A DNA stretch of 64,000 nucleotides from Rugamonas aquatica (GTDB lineage: Bacteria > Pseudomonadota > Gammaproteobacteria > Burkholderiales > Burkholderiaceae_D). Below, in pieces: positions 16,510-24,510 of the stretch (position 1 is its first letter; the number at the start of each line of letters is the position of its first letter). Under the pieces are notes generated by a model, which saw only the letters and a list, made by a program, of their open reading frames with translations, was not told the origin of the DNA and searched no databases. Both the position numbers and the translations under genes were made by a program. The stretch spans positions 434,001-498,000 of the forward strand of contig NZ_WHUG01000003.1 in NCBI RefSeq assembly GCF_009380215.1. The letters are read 5' to 3'.

Positions 16510-17478
16510 ATGTCCAAGTTCCGTCTGTTATCGCTGGCCCTCGCTCTGGCCGCCGCTTCGGGTGCGCAAGCGCAGGAAGTGGTCCGCCTCGGCAACCTCA
16601 AATTCGCCCATTACGGCGCCGTCTCGTACATCAAGGAAATCGCGCCCAAGTGCGGCATCAAGGTGGAAGAGCACGTCTTCGCCAAAGGCCCGGACGTGAT
16701 GCAGGCCATCCTGGCCGGCGAGCTTGACGTCGGCGCCACCGCTTCCGAGGCCGCCATCTCCGGCCGCGCCAACGGTGCGCCTATCTACGTGGTGGCCGGC
16801 TTCGCCAAGGGCGGCGCGCGCCTGGTCGCTCGTCCCGACAGCAACATCAAGTCCATCAAGGATTTGAAGGGCAAGCGCGTCGGCGTCACGCGCGGCGGCA
16901 TCCATGAGGTGCTGCTGATCGCCGAACTGGCCCAGGCCGGCCTGACCGCCTCCGACCAGCCGGGCAAGGACGTGCAACTGGTGTTCCTGGCGTTCGCCGA
17001 CCTCAACCAGGCGCTGATGGGCAAGAACCTCGACGCCATCATGCAGAGCGAACCGCAATCCTCGCAAGCCATCAACAAAGGCTACGGCGTGGAAGTGATG
17101 AAGCCCTACGACACGCCGATCGGCGCGCCGGTGCGCACCATGGTGATGAGCGAGAAGTTCTACAAGGAACACCGCGCCACCGCCGCCAAGTTCATGAACT
17201 GCTTCGTGCAGGCCACCAAGCTGTTCATCGACAACAAGCCGGTCGCCGAGAAATACGTGCGTGAAGTGATCTTCAAGAACCAGATCACCAAGGACGATTT
17301 CGACGACGCCATCAGCAACTCGCCGTACAGCTACGACATCAGCCCCGAGCACATCCAGATCACCACGGACGTGATGGCCAAGCACGGCACGGGCAAGATG
17401 CGCGCCGCACCGGTGGCCAAGGACTGGGTCAAGACCGACCTGCTGGAAGCGGCCAAGAAAAGCCTCAGCATTCAATAA
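16510..17478 (+). CDS. ABC transporter substrate-binding protein (SsuA/TauA/NrtA type)
   Basis: A 322-residue periplasmic binding protein with signal peptide (about 1-20, ending AQA). The body resembles the sulfonate/nitrate/taurine group (ILAGELDVGATASEAAI; SIKDLKGKRVGVTRGG). An AAAGGAG site at 16497-16503 sets the start; an upstream in-frame ATG at 16453 overlaps the sigma-54 promoter and is rejected. It is first in an operon with permease, ATPase, sensor kinase and sigma-54 activator. The ligand is not evident; the regulators resemble C4-dicarboxylate control while the transporter resembles sulfonate uptake. Confidence 0.88.
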   Translation: MSKFRLLSLALALAAASGAQAQEVVRLGNLKFAHYGAVSYIKEIAPKCGIKVEEHVFAKGPDVMQAILAGELDVGATASEAAISGRANGAPIYVVAGFAKGGARLVARPDSNIKSIKDLKGKRVGVTRGGIHEVLLIAELAQAGLTASDQPGKDVQLVFLAFADLNQALMGKNLDAIMQSEPQSSQAINKGYGVEVMKPYDTPIGAPVRTMVMSEKFYKEHRATAAKFMNCFVQATKLFIDNKPVAEKYVREVIFKNQITKDDFDDAISNSPYSYDISPEHIQITTDVMAKHGTGKMRAAPVAKDWVKTDLLEAAKKSLSIQ

Positions 17479-17490
17479 CGGAGACCCACC

Positions 17491-18312
17491 ATGAGCAAGC
17501 AAGACTGGCGGCAAGCCGCCTCGGGCGCGGTTGTGCCCATCGTTATCATCGCCTTCTGGCAAGCCAGCGCCATGCTGGGCTGGATCAATCCGCAAGTGCT
17601 GCCGTCGCCGTTCGCGGTGGTGCACAAGTGGATCGAATACCTGCTGCCGCTGACCGCTTACGATCCGGCCGCGCAATCGTGGCTGAGCTGGGCGCTGTCC
17701 GGCGAACTGCTGGGCGACACCTTCAGCAGCATGTACCGCGTGATTGTCGGCTTCGCCATCGGCGCGGGACTGGCGCTGCCGCTGGGCTTGCTGATGGGAT
17801 CGAGCCAGCGCATGTACGCCTGGTTCAATCCGCTGATGCAGGTGCTGCGGCCGATTCCGCCTATCGCCTACATTCCGCTGGCCATACTGTGGTTCGGCCT
17901 GGGCAATGCGCCGGCCGTGTTCCTGATCGCGCTGGGGGCGTTCTTCCCGGTGCTGGTCAACACCATCGCCGGCGTGCGCCAGGTGGACGGCATCTACATC
18001 CGCGCCGCCCGCAACCTCGGCGTCAGCCAGCGCACCATGTTTGTCCGCGTGATGCTGCCGGCCGCCGTGCCCTACATCCTGTCCGGCGTGCGCATCGGTA
18101 TCGGCACCGCCTTCATCGTGGTCATCGTCTCCGAGATGATCGCCGTGAACAACGGCCTCGGCTTCCGCATCCTCGAAGCGCGCGAATACTTCTGGTCCGA
18201 CAAAATCATCGCCGGCATGATCAGCATCGGCCTGCTGGGCCTGATCATCGACGTCGGCATGAACAAACTGAACAATCATTTGCTGCGCTGGCACCGCGGC
18301 CTGGAGAATTAA
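17491..18312 (+). CDS. ABC transporter permease (SsuC/TauC type)
   Basis: A 273-residue inner-membrane protein with about six hydrophobic helices and the EAA-loop region of binding-protein-dependent permeases (AARNLGVSQRTMFVRVMLPA). It forms the channel with the ATPase encoded 1 bp downstream and the binding protein 12 bp upstream. This family imports sulfonates, nitrate, taurine or pyrimidine precursors. Confidence 0.9.
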   Translation: MSKQDWRQAASGAVVPIVIIAFWQASAMLGWINPQVLPSPFAVVHKWIEYLLPLTAYDPAAQSWLSWALSGELLGDTFSSMYRVIVGFAIGAGLALPLGLLMGSSQRMYAWFNPLMQVLRPIPPIAYIPLAILWFGLGNAPAVFLIALGAFFPVLVNTIAGVRQVDGIYIRAARNLGVSQRTMFVRVMLPAAVPYILSGVRIGIGTAFIVVIVSEMIAVNNGLGFRILEAREYFWSDKIIAGMISIGLLGLIIDVGMNKLNNHLLRWHRGLEN

Positions 18313-18313
18313 G

Positions 18314-19105
18314 ATGACCCATATCGAAGTCAAAGCCGTCAACAAGGTCTTCAAGACCGACAGCCGCGAAGTGATCGCCCTCAAGGACATCAACCTCGAC
18401 ATCCCGCAAGGCCAGTTCGTCTGCCTGCTCGGGCCTTCCGGCTGCGGCAAGTCCACGCTGCTGAACGCGATTGCCGGCTTCTCGCTGCCATCGTCCGGCA
18501 CCATCACGGCCGACCGCAAGCTCGTCACCGGCCCCGGCCCGGAACGCGGCATGGTGTTCCAGGAGTACGCACTATTCCCCTGGATGACGGTGGAAAAGAA
18601 CATCGCCTTCGGCCTGGAAATCAAGGGCATGCCGCAAGCCGAGATCGCGGCCAAGGTCGACCAGCTGCTGGGCATGCTGTCGCTGAGCGACTTCAAGCAC
18701 CGCTTCCCGAAAGACCTGTCCGGCGGCATGCGCCAGCGCGTCGCCATCGCCCGCGTGCTGGCGCTGGACTCGCCGATCATGCTGATGGATGAACCCTTCG
18801 GCGCGCTGGACGCGCTGACCCGCCGCAACCTGCAAGACGAGCTGCTGCGCATCTGGGCCGAGCTGAAGAAAACCATCATCTTCGTCACGCACAGCATCGA
18901 AGAGGCGATCTACCTGGCCGACCGCATCGTCGTCATGACTTACCGTCCCGGCACAGTCAAGCGCGACCTGATGGTGGACTTGCCGCGCCTGCGCGATCCG
19001 TCCGCTGCCGAGTTCAACGCCCTCAAGCGCGAGCTGGGCCAGCTGGTGATGGAAGAGCAGCAGCGCCATCACAACGACGAGATGCGCATGGCGGCGGTGG
19101 ACTGA
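18314..19105 (+). CDS. ABC transporter ATP-binding protein (SsuB/TauB type)
   Basis: A 263-residue ATPase with Walker A (GPSGCGKST), Q-loop (MVFQEYALFPW), signature (LSGGMRQR), Walker B (IMLMDEPFGALD) and H-loop (FVTHSIEEA). It powers the permease encoded just upstream. The tail has a Glu/Gln/His-rich stretch near the C-terminus. Confidence 0.93.
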   Translation: MTHIEVKAVNKVFKTDSREVIALKDINLDIPQGQFVCLLGPSGCGKSTLLNAIAGFSLPSSGTITADRKLVTGPGPERGMVFQEYALFPWMTVEKNIAFGLEIKGMPQAEIAAKVDQLLGMLSLSDFKHRFPKDLSGGMRQRVAIARVLALDSPIMLMDEPFGALDALTRRNLQDELLRIWAELKKTIIFVTHSIEEAIYLADRIVVMTYRPGTVKRDLMVDLPRLRDPSAAEFNALKRELGQLVMEEQQRHHNDEMRMAAVD

Positions 19106-19127
19106 GCAGGTGCAGTAGAATCTGCGT

Positions 19128-20900
19128 ATGCGCGCCCAAAAAAACCTGCTGCTGTTCGCCTTCACGTTCGCATGCGCGTTGGGCGTGATTGCCGGCTCCT
19201 ACCTGGCCGGCACCTGGCGCGCGCGCGAAGAGCTACGGCAGCAGGGCCAGCGCCAACTGCAACTGATGGCGCCGGATCTGCAAACGCTGCTGCAAAAATA
19301 TGAAACCCTGCCTTTCGTGCTGGGCTTTCAGCCCGACCTGATCGAAGCGCTGGCGCATCCGTCCGATGCGCCGGCGATCACCCGACTCAACAGCACGCTG
19401 CAAACCATCCAGCAGCAGGCCAAGGTCGGCGCGATCTACGTGATGGACCGCGACGGCCTGACCATAGGCGCCAGCAACTGGGACCAGCCGCTGGGCTTCG
19501 TCGGCAAGAACTTTTCCTACCGGCCTTACTTCGACGCCGCGCTGCACGGCAGGGCGGGGCGCTTCTACGGCATCGGCACCAGCACCAGCGAGGCCGGCTA
19601 CTTCATCGCCCAGCCGGTGTACCGCAACGGCACGGCGGGCGGCCCTGTCACCGGTGTGGTCGCCGTCAAGATCAGCCTGGCCGATTTCGAACGCACCTGG
19701 CGCAGCAGCGACGACACCATCGCGCTGGCCGACAGCAGTGGCGTGATCTTCCTTAGCAACCGCCCGGACTGGATCTACCGCAGCCTGCACGCGCTGGACG
19801 CCGCCACTGAACGCCAGCTGGCGCACACCCAGCAATACACGGGACAGAAGATCACGCCGCTGAGCGGACGTGCCGACCTGTTCGTCACGCAATCGGTCGG
19901 CCAGCTAGGCTGGCAGTTGATGCTGTTTCCCGGCCAGTCGCGTGTGCTGCGCACCGGCGCGCAATGGGGCGCCGCCGCCGTGCTGCTGCTGGCCTGTGCC
20001 GCCGTGTCGAGCTGGGCGCTGCACCAGCGTCGTCGCCGACTGGAAGAACGCATGGCCTCGGCCGCTGCGCTGCGACAGGCCGCCGCCGAGCTGGACGACA
20101 AAATCGTCGAACGCACGCAGCAACTGCGCACCACCAACCAGCATCTGGAAAGCAAATACGCCAAGCTGCAGGAAACCGAACACCTGCTGCGCTCCACGCA
20201 GAACGAGCTGGTCCAGGCGGGCAAGCTGGCGATGCTGGGGCAGATGGCGGCAGGCATCACCCATGAACTGAACCAGCCGCTGGCCGCAATCCGCGCCTTC
20301 GCCGACAACGCCCGCGTGTTCCTGGAGCGCGGGCAGGGCGAGCAGGTCGCGGGCAACCTCGGCCACATCAGCGAGGCCAGCGCGCGCATGGGTGCCATCA
20401 TCGGCCAGCTGAAGGGCTTTGCGCGCAAGGATGAAACGGTGGCGACGGTCCACCTGGCGGCGTCGGTGCGGGCCTCGGCGTTTTTGCTGGAGAGCGAATT
20501 CCGCCGCCACGCCGTCGCGCTGGAGATCGCCGCGTCCGACGGTCTCAAAGTGACGGGCGATAGCGTGCGTATTGAACAAGTGCTGATCAACCTGCTGCGC
20601 AACGCGCTCGACGCGGTGGAGACGGCCGAGCGGCGCACGGTCGTCATCGGCCTGGAGCGCGATGGCGCTTGCGCGCTGGTCAGCATCAGCGACAGCGGCG
20701 CCGGCATACCGGAGCAGGTGGTGGCGCATCTGTTCGAGCCGTTCTTCACCACCAAGCCGTCCGGCAAGGGATTGGGACTGGGGTTGGCGATCTCGTCGTC
20801 CATCGTGCAGGCCATGAACGGCCAATTGACGGCGCATAATCAAGCCGGCGGCGGCGCGCGCTTCGAGCTGCGCCTGCCGCTGCAAACCGAGGGAGCATAA
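19128..20900 (+). CDS. DctB-type sensor histidine kinase
   Basis: A 590-residue membrane kinase. It has TM1 (about 7-24), a large periplasmic double-Cache-like sensor (about 25-275), TM2 (about 280-300), a coiled coil (about 305-360), a HisKA domain with His379 in GITHELNQPLAAIRAFADNA, and a HATPase domain with NLLRNALDA and GKGLGLGLAIS. Architecture matches DctB-family kinases, which sense a periplasmic ligand directly. Its gene lies 22 bp after the transporter ATPase gene and 1 bp before its response regulator, so it probably senses the transporter substrate. Confidence 0.92.
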   Translation: MRAQKNLLLFAFTFACALGVIAGSYLAGTWRAREELRQQGQRQLQLMAPDLQTLLQKYETLPFVLGFQPDLIEALAHPSDAPAITRLNSTLQTIQQQAKVGAIYVMDRDGLTIGASNWDQPLGFVGKNFSYRPYFDAALHGRAGRFYGIGTSTSEAGYFIAQPVYRNGTAGGPVTGVVAVKISLADFERTWRSSDDTIALADSSGVIFLSNRPDWIYRSLHALDAATERQLAHTQQYTGQKITPLSGRADLFVTQSVGQLGWQLMLFPGQSRVLRTGAQWGAAAVLLLACAAVSSWALHQRRRRLEERMASAAALRQAAAELDDKIVERTQQLRTTNQHLESKYAKLQETEHLLRSTQNELVQAGKLAMLGQMAAGITHELNQPLAAIRAFADNARVFLERGQGEQVAGNLGHISEASARMGAIIGQLKGFARKDETVATVHLAASVRASAFLLESEFRRHAVALEIAASDGLKVTGDSVRIEQVLINLLRNALDAVETAERRTVVIGLERDGACALVSISDSGAGIPEQVVAHLFEPFFTTKPSGKGLGLGLAISSSIVQAMNGQLTAHNQAGGGARFELRLPLQTEGA

Positions 20901-20901
20901 A

Positions 20902-22230
20902 GTGCAGGCTATTTTGATCGAAGACGAAGCCGCGCTGCGCCTGGCCACCAGCCAGACGCTGGAACTGGGCGGCTTCAGCGTGCAGGCCTGCGCCAGCGCC
21001 GAGGAAGCGCAGGCGCTGCTGCGCGCCGACTATCCCGGCGTCATCGTCACCGACGTGCGGCTGCCGGGCCGCTCCGGCCTGGAGCTGCTGGCGCAGGCCG
21101 CCGCGATGGATGCGGAGTTGCCGGTGATCGTAGTCACCGGCCATGGCGATGTCGAGATGGCGGTGGCCGCGATGCGCAGCGGCGCCTACGACTTCATCGA
21201 AAAACCCTTCGCCGCCGAGCGCCTGCTGGACGCGGTGAAGCGTGCGCAGGAACGCCGCCGGCTGGTGCTGGAAAACCGTCAACTGCGCACCGCCCGCGCC
21301 CAGCATCCCGATGTGCCGGACCTGGTCGGCCGCTCGGCCGCCATCGAGCAGTTGAAAGTCCTGATACGCAACATCGCTCCGGCCGGCGTGGACGTGCTGA
21401 TCAACGGCCAGACCGGCACCGGCAAGGAAGTGGCCGCGCGCCTGCTGCACGCGGCCAGCGGCCGCAAGGGCAACTTCGTCGCCATCAACTGCGGCGCGCT
21501 GCCGGAGTCGGTGTTCGAAAGCGAAATCTTCGGCCACGAGGCGGGCGCCTTCACCGGCGCGCAGAAGCGCCGCATAGGCAAGCTGGAGTACGCGCAGGGC
21601 GGCACCGTCTTCCTCGACGAGATCGAAAGCATGCCGATGGCCTTGCAGGTCAAATTGCTGCGCGTGCTGCAAGAGCGGCGGGTGGAAAGATTGGGCGCCA
21701 ATGAGACGGTCGCGCTCGATTGCACGGTGGTCGCCGCGACCAAACTTGATCTATTACAGTTGAGCGCGCAGGGCCAGTTCCGCGAAGACCTGTATTACCG
21801 CCTCAGCGTGGTCAGCATCGACCTGCCGCGCCTGCGCGACCGCCGCGACGACATCCCGCTGCTGCTGGCCCACTTCGCCGCCGACGCGGCGGCCCGCTAC
21901 CATCGTCCGCTGCCGGCATGGAGCGCGCAGCAGATGGCGCAATGGCAGGCGGCTGAGTGGCCGGGCAATGTGCGCGAACTGCGCAACTTCGCCGAGCGGC
22001 TGGTGCTGGGCATAGCCGCCACCGCTGTGGTTGCCGTGCCGGCGCCGGCGGCTGAGGGCGGGGTGCTGTCGCTGCCGCAGCAGGTCGACCATCACGAGCG
22101 TGAGCTGATCGTTCAGGCGCTGTCCTCCGTCGATGGCAACGTCGCGCTGGCGGCGGACAACCTGATGGTGCCGCGCAAAACCCTCTACGACAAGCTGAAG
22201 AAATACCAGATCGCCGCCGGCCGCAAATAG
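20902..22230 (+). CDS. DctD-type sigma-54-dependent response regulator
   Basis: A 442-residue NtrC-family activator with GTG start. It has a receiver domain (about 1-115; phosphorylation Asp51 in VTDVRLPG), an AAA+ domain (about 140-375) with Walker A (GQTGTGKE), the sigma-54-contacting GAFTGA loop (HEAGAFTGAQ) and Walker B (TVFLDEIE), and a C-terminal Fis-type HTH (DGNVALAADNLMVPRKTLYDKL). It pairs with the upstream kinase. The sigma-54 promoter and palindromic pair ahead of the operon are its likely targets. Confidence 0.93.
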   Translation: MQAILIEDEAALRLATSQTLELGGFSVQACASAEEAQALLRADYPGVIVTDVRLPGRSGLELLAQAAAMDAELPVIVVTGHGDVEMAVAAMRSGAYDFIEKPFAAERLLDAVKRAQERRRLVLENRQLRTARAQHPDVPDLVGRSAAIEQLKVLIRNIAPAGVDVLINGQTGTGKEVAARLLHAASGRKGNFVAINCGALPESVFESEIFGHEAGAFTGAQKRRIGKLEYAQGGTVFLDEIESMPMALQVKLLRVLQERRVERLGANETVALDCTVVAATKLDLLQLSAQGQFREDLYYRLSVVSIDLPRLRDRRDDIPLLLAHFAADAAARYHRPLPAWSAQQMAQWQAAEWPGNVRELRNFAERLVLGIAATAVVAVPAPAAEGGVLSLPQQVDHHERELIVQALSSVDGNVALAADNLMVPRKTLYDKLKKYQIAAGRK

Positions 22231-22238
22231 TCCGGGCG

Positions 22239-22270
22239 TAAAAAAACCGGCCGCTGGGGGCCGGTTCTTC
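22239..22270. terminator. Bidirectional terminator between response regulator and cytochrome c genes
   Basis: AACCGGCC-gctggg-GGCCGGTT (22245-22266) has an A-run on its left and TTCTTC on its right, between two convergent genes. Confidence 0.65.
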
Positions 22271-22285
22271 TGCAAAGGCGGGCGC

Positions 22286-22843
22286 TTACTTGGCTGGCGC
22301 CGAAGCTTCTGGCGCGGCTGCTGCGGCCTTCGGGGCCGGAGCTTCAGGTTCCTTGAACTTGGCGCCTGCCTTGTTGGCCATGTAGACCACGGCGCGGGCG
22401 ACTTCGACATCGTCCAGATCCGGGTTGCCGCCTTTGGCCGGCATGGCGCGCAGGCCTTCGATGGCGTGCTTGATGACGGTATCGTAGCCCTGGGCGATGC
22501 GGGCGCTCCAGGCGCCGCTGTCGCCGAACTTCGGCGCACCGGCGACGCCGGCGCCGTGGCAGGCTGCGCAGGTCGAGGTGTAGATGGCTTCGCCGGTTTG
22601 CAGCACTTTCGGCGCGTTCGAGTCTTTCAGGGTAAAGCCGGCGTCGGCGACGGGAGCGATACGGGTGGCGATTTCTTCAGCGGCCTGGCTGTTGGAGCCG
22701 GCGCCGGTCAATTTGTCTGCGGTCACGAACTGCACCAGCAGGATGATACCGATTACTGTGACTCCAAAGAAGCCGATAACGGCAGCAACAAGCTGCTTGG
22801 GCGTTCTGATGGCGGATTCGTGTTCGTTATGTGCGTCGCTCAT
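22286..22843 (-). CDS. Membrane-anchored cytochrome c5-family protein
   Basis: A 185-residue monoheme c-type cytochrome. It has an N-terminal anchor (about 19-43), a class I cytochrome domain with heme motif CAACH in TSTCAACHGAG and Met ligand region MPAKGGNPDL, and an Ala/Pro/Glu-rich C-terminal tail. It probably carries electrons between the bc1 complex and a terminal oxidase in the periplasm. It is encoded alone, divergent from the tRNA gene. Confidence 0.9.
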   Translation of the reverse strand: MSDAHNEHESAIRTPKQLVAAVIGFFGVTVIGIILLVQFVTADKLTGAGSNSQAAEEIATRIAPVADAGFTLKDSNAPKVLQTGEAIYTSTCAACHGAGVAGAPKFGDSGAWSARIAQGYDTVIKHAIEGLRAMPAKGGNPDLDDVEVARAVVYMANKAGAKFKEPEAPAPKAAAAAPEASAPAK

Positions 22844-22991
22844 GATTTCCTTAACAGACTAATTTCGAAGCCGGGTGGCGTGAGAAGAAATGGATCAACC
22901 AGCTGCCTTGCAAAACCTTCACCAAACGGGCGATTATAGACTCAAAAATGCCTGCATGGAAACGCAAAGATGCTCAAAACGACACTTTCCA

Positions 22992-23020
22992 TGGACGGCC
23001 CTCGATAAAAACGGTATCCT
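22992..23020 (+). promoter_or_regulatory. Candidate promoter of tRNA-Arg
   Basis: TGGACG (22992-22997), 17-bp spacer, TATCCT (23015-23020). The mature tRNA starts 28 bp after the -10 element. Confidence 0.4.
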
Positions 23021-23047
23021 ACGGCACACTTCAGAAATTCCCCCAGC

Positions 23048-23123
23048 GCGGCTGTAGCTCAGTGGATAGAGTATTGGCCTCCGAAGCCAAGGGTCGTGGG
23101 TTCGATCCCCGCCAGCCGCACCA
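23048..23123 (+). tRNA. tRNA-Arg (anticodon CCG)
   Basis: A 76-nt cloverleaf: acceptor GCGGCTG/CAGCCGC, D-arm GCTC...GAGT, anticodon stem TTGGC/GCCAA with loop CTCCGAA (anticodon CCG), T-loop TTCGATC, and encoded CCA. The Tn7-like element is inserted 27 bp past its 3' end, so this gene is the probable attachment-site anchor. Confidence 0.95.
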
Positions 23124-23145
23124 AAATTCCCCAAGTAAATCAATG

Positions 23146-23150
23146 AGTTT
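23146..23150. repeat. Target-site duplication AGTTT, left copy
   Basis: AGTTT directly precedes the left TGT end of the transposon and is repeated at 45454-45458 directly after the right ACA end. Five bases is the Tn7-family duplication length. Confidence 0.93.
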
Positions 23151-23169
23151 TGTGCCTAGACCCATAACC
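23151..23169 (+). repeat. Left terminal inverted repeat
   Basis: TGTGCCTAGACCCATAACC, the exact reverse complement of 45435-45453. Confidence 0.95.
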
Positions 23170-23178
23170 AGGCCTTTT

Positions 23179-23222
23179 GGCAAAGTTATGCGTCCGTTTT
23201 GCTGTGGCAAAGATATGCGTCC
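23179..23222 (+). repeat. Left-end internal transposase-binding-type repeats (two)
   Basis: GGCAAAGTTATGCGTCC at 23179-23195 and GGCAAAGATATGCGTCC at 23206-23222, spaced 27 bp. They match the repeats of the right end but point the opposite way to the left terminal repeat, so the left end holds a head-to-head pair. Confidence 0.8.
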
Positions 23223-23390
23223 GAAGTTTAGCGACGACGATAGGGCGGGTTTTGCCGGATTACTACCGCTACTGCCCTCAAGGTATTCGTTTGCTCGAAG
23301 AGTTGACTTATTGCTGAGCAGTCTGGAAACGATATGAGCATGGGCGGTGCATCGATATCTCGTCGAGGGGCAGAAATAGCCTTGAAGTGA

Positions 23391-23612
23391 CTATTTAGGG
23401 ATGCAGATTCTGGAAGGGCCGAATACCTTTAGAGGTCCACCTAGGTCGGATACCGGCTTGGCGTCTAGCGCGAAACGCAGCGTCACAATCCCGTTACTTG
23501 AAGTGGGCTGTGGGGCTGCAGGCAGTCGCTGCGCGCTGCGTTGTGCCAGTCTATCCGCAGCCCGTTTCTTGTATTCGGCGACCATGCATGCTTCGTGCTC
23601 GTTCTGGGTCAT
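23391..23612 (-). CDS. Small protein of unknown function
   Basis: A 73-residue ORF with a very strong AGGAGG site four bases before its ATG, 24 bp downstream of the HAD gene on the same strand. It is rich in Arg, Ala and Gln in its N-terminal half (YKKRAADRLAQRSAQRL). No domain is recognised. It is the cargo gene nearest the left end and is probably co-transcribed with the HAD gene. Confidence 0.55.
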   Translation of the reverse strand: MTQNEHEACMVAEYKKRAADRLAQRSAQRLPAAPQPTSSNGIVTLRFALDAKPVSDLGGPLKVFGPSRICIPK

Positions 23613-23636
23613 CGCACCTCCTAATACAATTAGTTG

Positions 23637-24242
23637 TTACGATTTCAATCTTCCCAGCCACCAATCAGCAAACTTTAACAAGTCGCTATGTCGCGAGTCT
23701 ACCCTAGTGAATTTCTCTTCAATGTTGGGGCTTCCATTTGCTTCTCGCAAGATCAACGCAGCGTGAATAGACGGGGAAATATTGCGGAGATATGGCAAGT
23801 AGTCGTCGACAAAAGCAATTGGCATAAGCTGCCGCAAGGCCTGAGCTTTCGGACTCACGTCGCCAACAGTGCTGGCGGTTGTGACAACTCGCTCAATCGG
23901 GAACCCATGGTCGCGAAGATTTTGTAGCCTCGCTTTTTGAAATCGCTCGTCCAGGGCGGTCACGCAAACCAGCTCGTAGCCGGCGTCAGAGAGGTTTTTG
24001 CAAGCGTCTTTTGCTCCACTAATAGCGGGAACAGTGCGCCAAAATTCATGATCAAAATACGAGCGGAAATGACGAAGGTCTTCACCATCTAGCCAGTGAA
24101 CATCCCAACGATCGATCGGCCAATATGCGTCAGGATCCTTTAGGGCTGGGAGTGAGCCAAACGCTTTATGCCAGGCTGTGCGATATGCCGAGTGGAAGTC
24201 CAGCAAGACGCCATCGCCATCGAGACAAATGATCGGTTTCAT
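23637..24242 (-). CDS. HAD-superfamily hydrolase (5'-nucleotidase/phosphatase-like)
   Basis: A 201-residue HAD phosphatase with motif I DGDGVLLDF (nucleophile and acid/base Asp), motif II Thr in VCVTALDERF, a Lys candidate in VSPKAQALRQ and acidic motif IV in PIAFVDDYLP. A small helical cap lies between motifs I and II. It most resembles deoxynucleotidase-type HADs, but the substrate is unknown. As transposon cargo beside an HNH-domain gene it might process nucleotides during a defence response (speculative). Confidence 0.75.
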   Translation of the reverse strand: MKPIICLDGDGVLLDFHSAYRTAWHKAFGSLPALKDPDAYWPIDRWDVHWLDGEDLRHFRSYFDHEFWRTVPAISGAKDACKNLSDAGYELVCVTALDERFQKARLQNLRDHGFPIERVVTTASTVGDVSPKAQALRQLMPIAFVDDYLPYLRNISPSIHAALILREANGSPNIEEKFTRVDSRHSDLLKFADWWLGRLKS

Positions 24243-24510
24243 GGTAGCCCCATTTTACGCTGCTATTTGGGACCGTGATCTATTGTCGGAGGCGGGGCCT
24301 CACGAGCCAGTCCCGCTGTCGTGCGGGTTCGATGTAGCGATGCCATCCTGTACGAACTCAAGCTCTGGCCGGCGTTACTGTAGCCGACTACAGCCTCACG
24401 TTCGATGAGTGGTAACTTCCATCCCATCACTGTCGGCACCCCCAATCAAGAAGTTGCCTTGACTCAGGACCAAGCCACGCAAAGCACGCTCGGAGGGCGA
24501 GTTGTGTATC

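Noticed and set aside
23048..23400. Classical tRNA-integrated phage or integrative element
   Set aside because: There is no tyrosine recombinase gene and no duplicated tRNA 3' end. The boundaries are TGT/ACA ends with a 5-bp duplication downstream of an intact tRNA.
23391..24242. Toxin-antitoxin pair
   Set aside because: Neither product resembles a known toxin or antitoxin. The HAD protein has a full catalytic set, and the small ORF is downstream rather than upstream.
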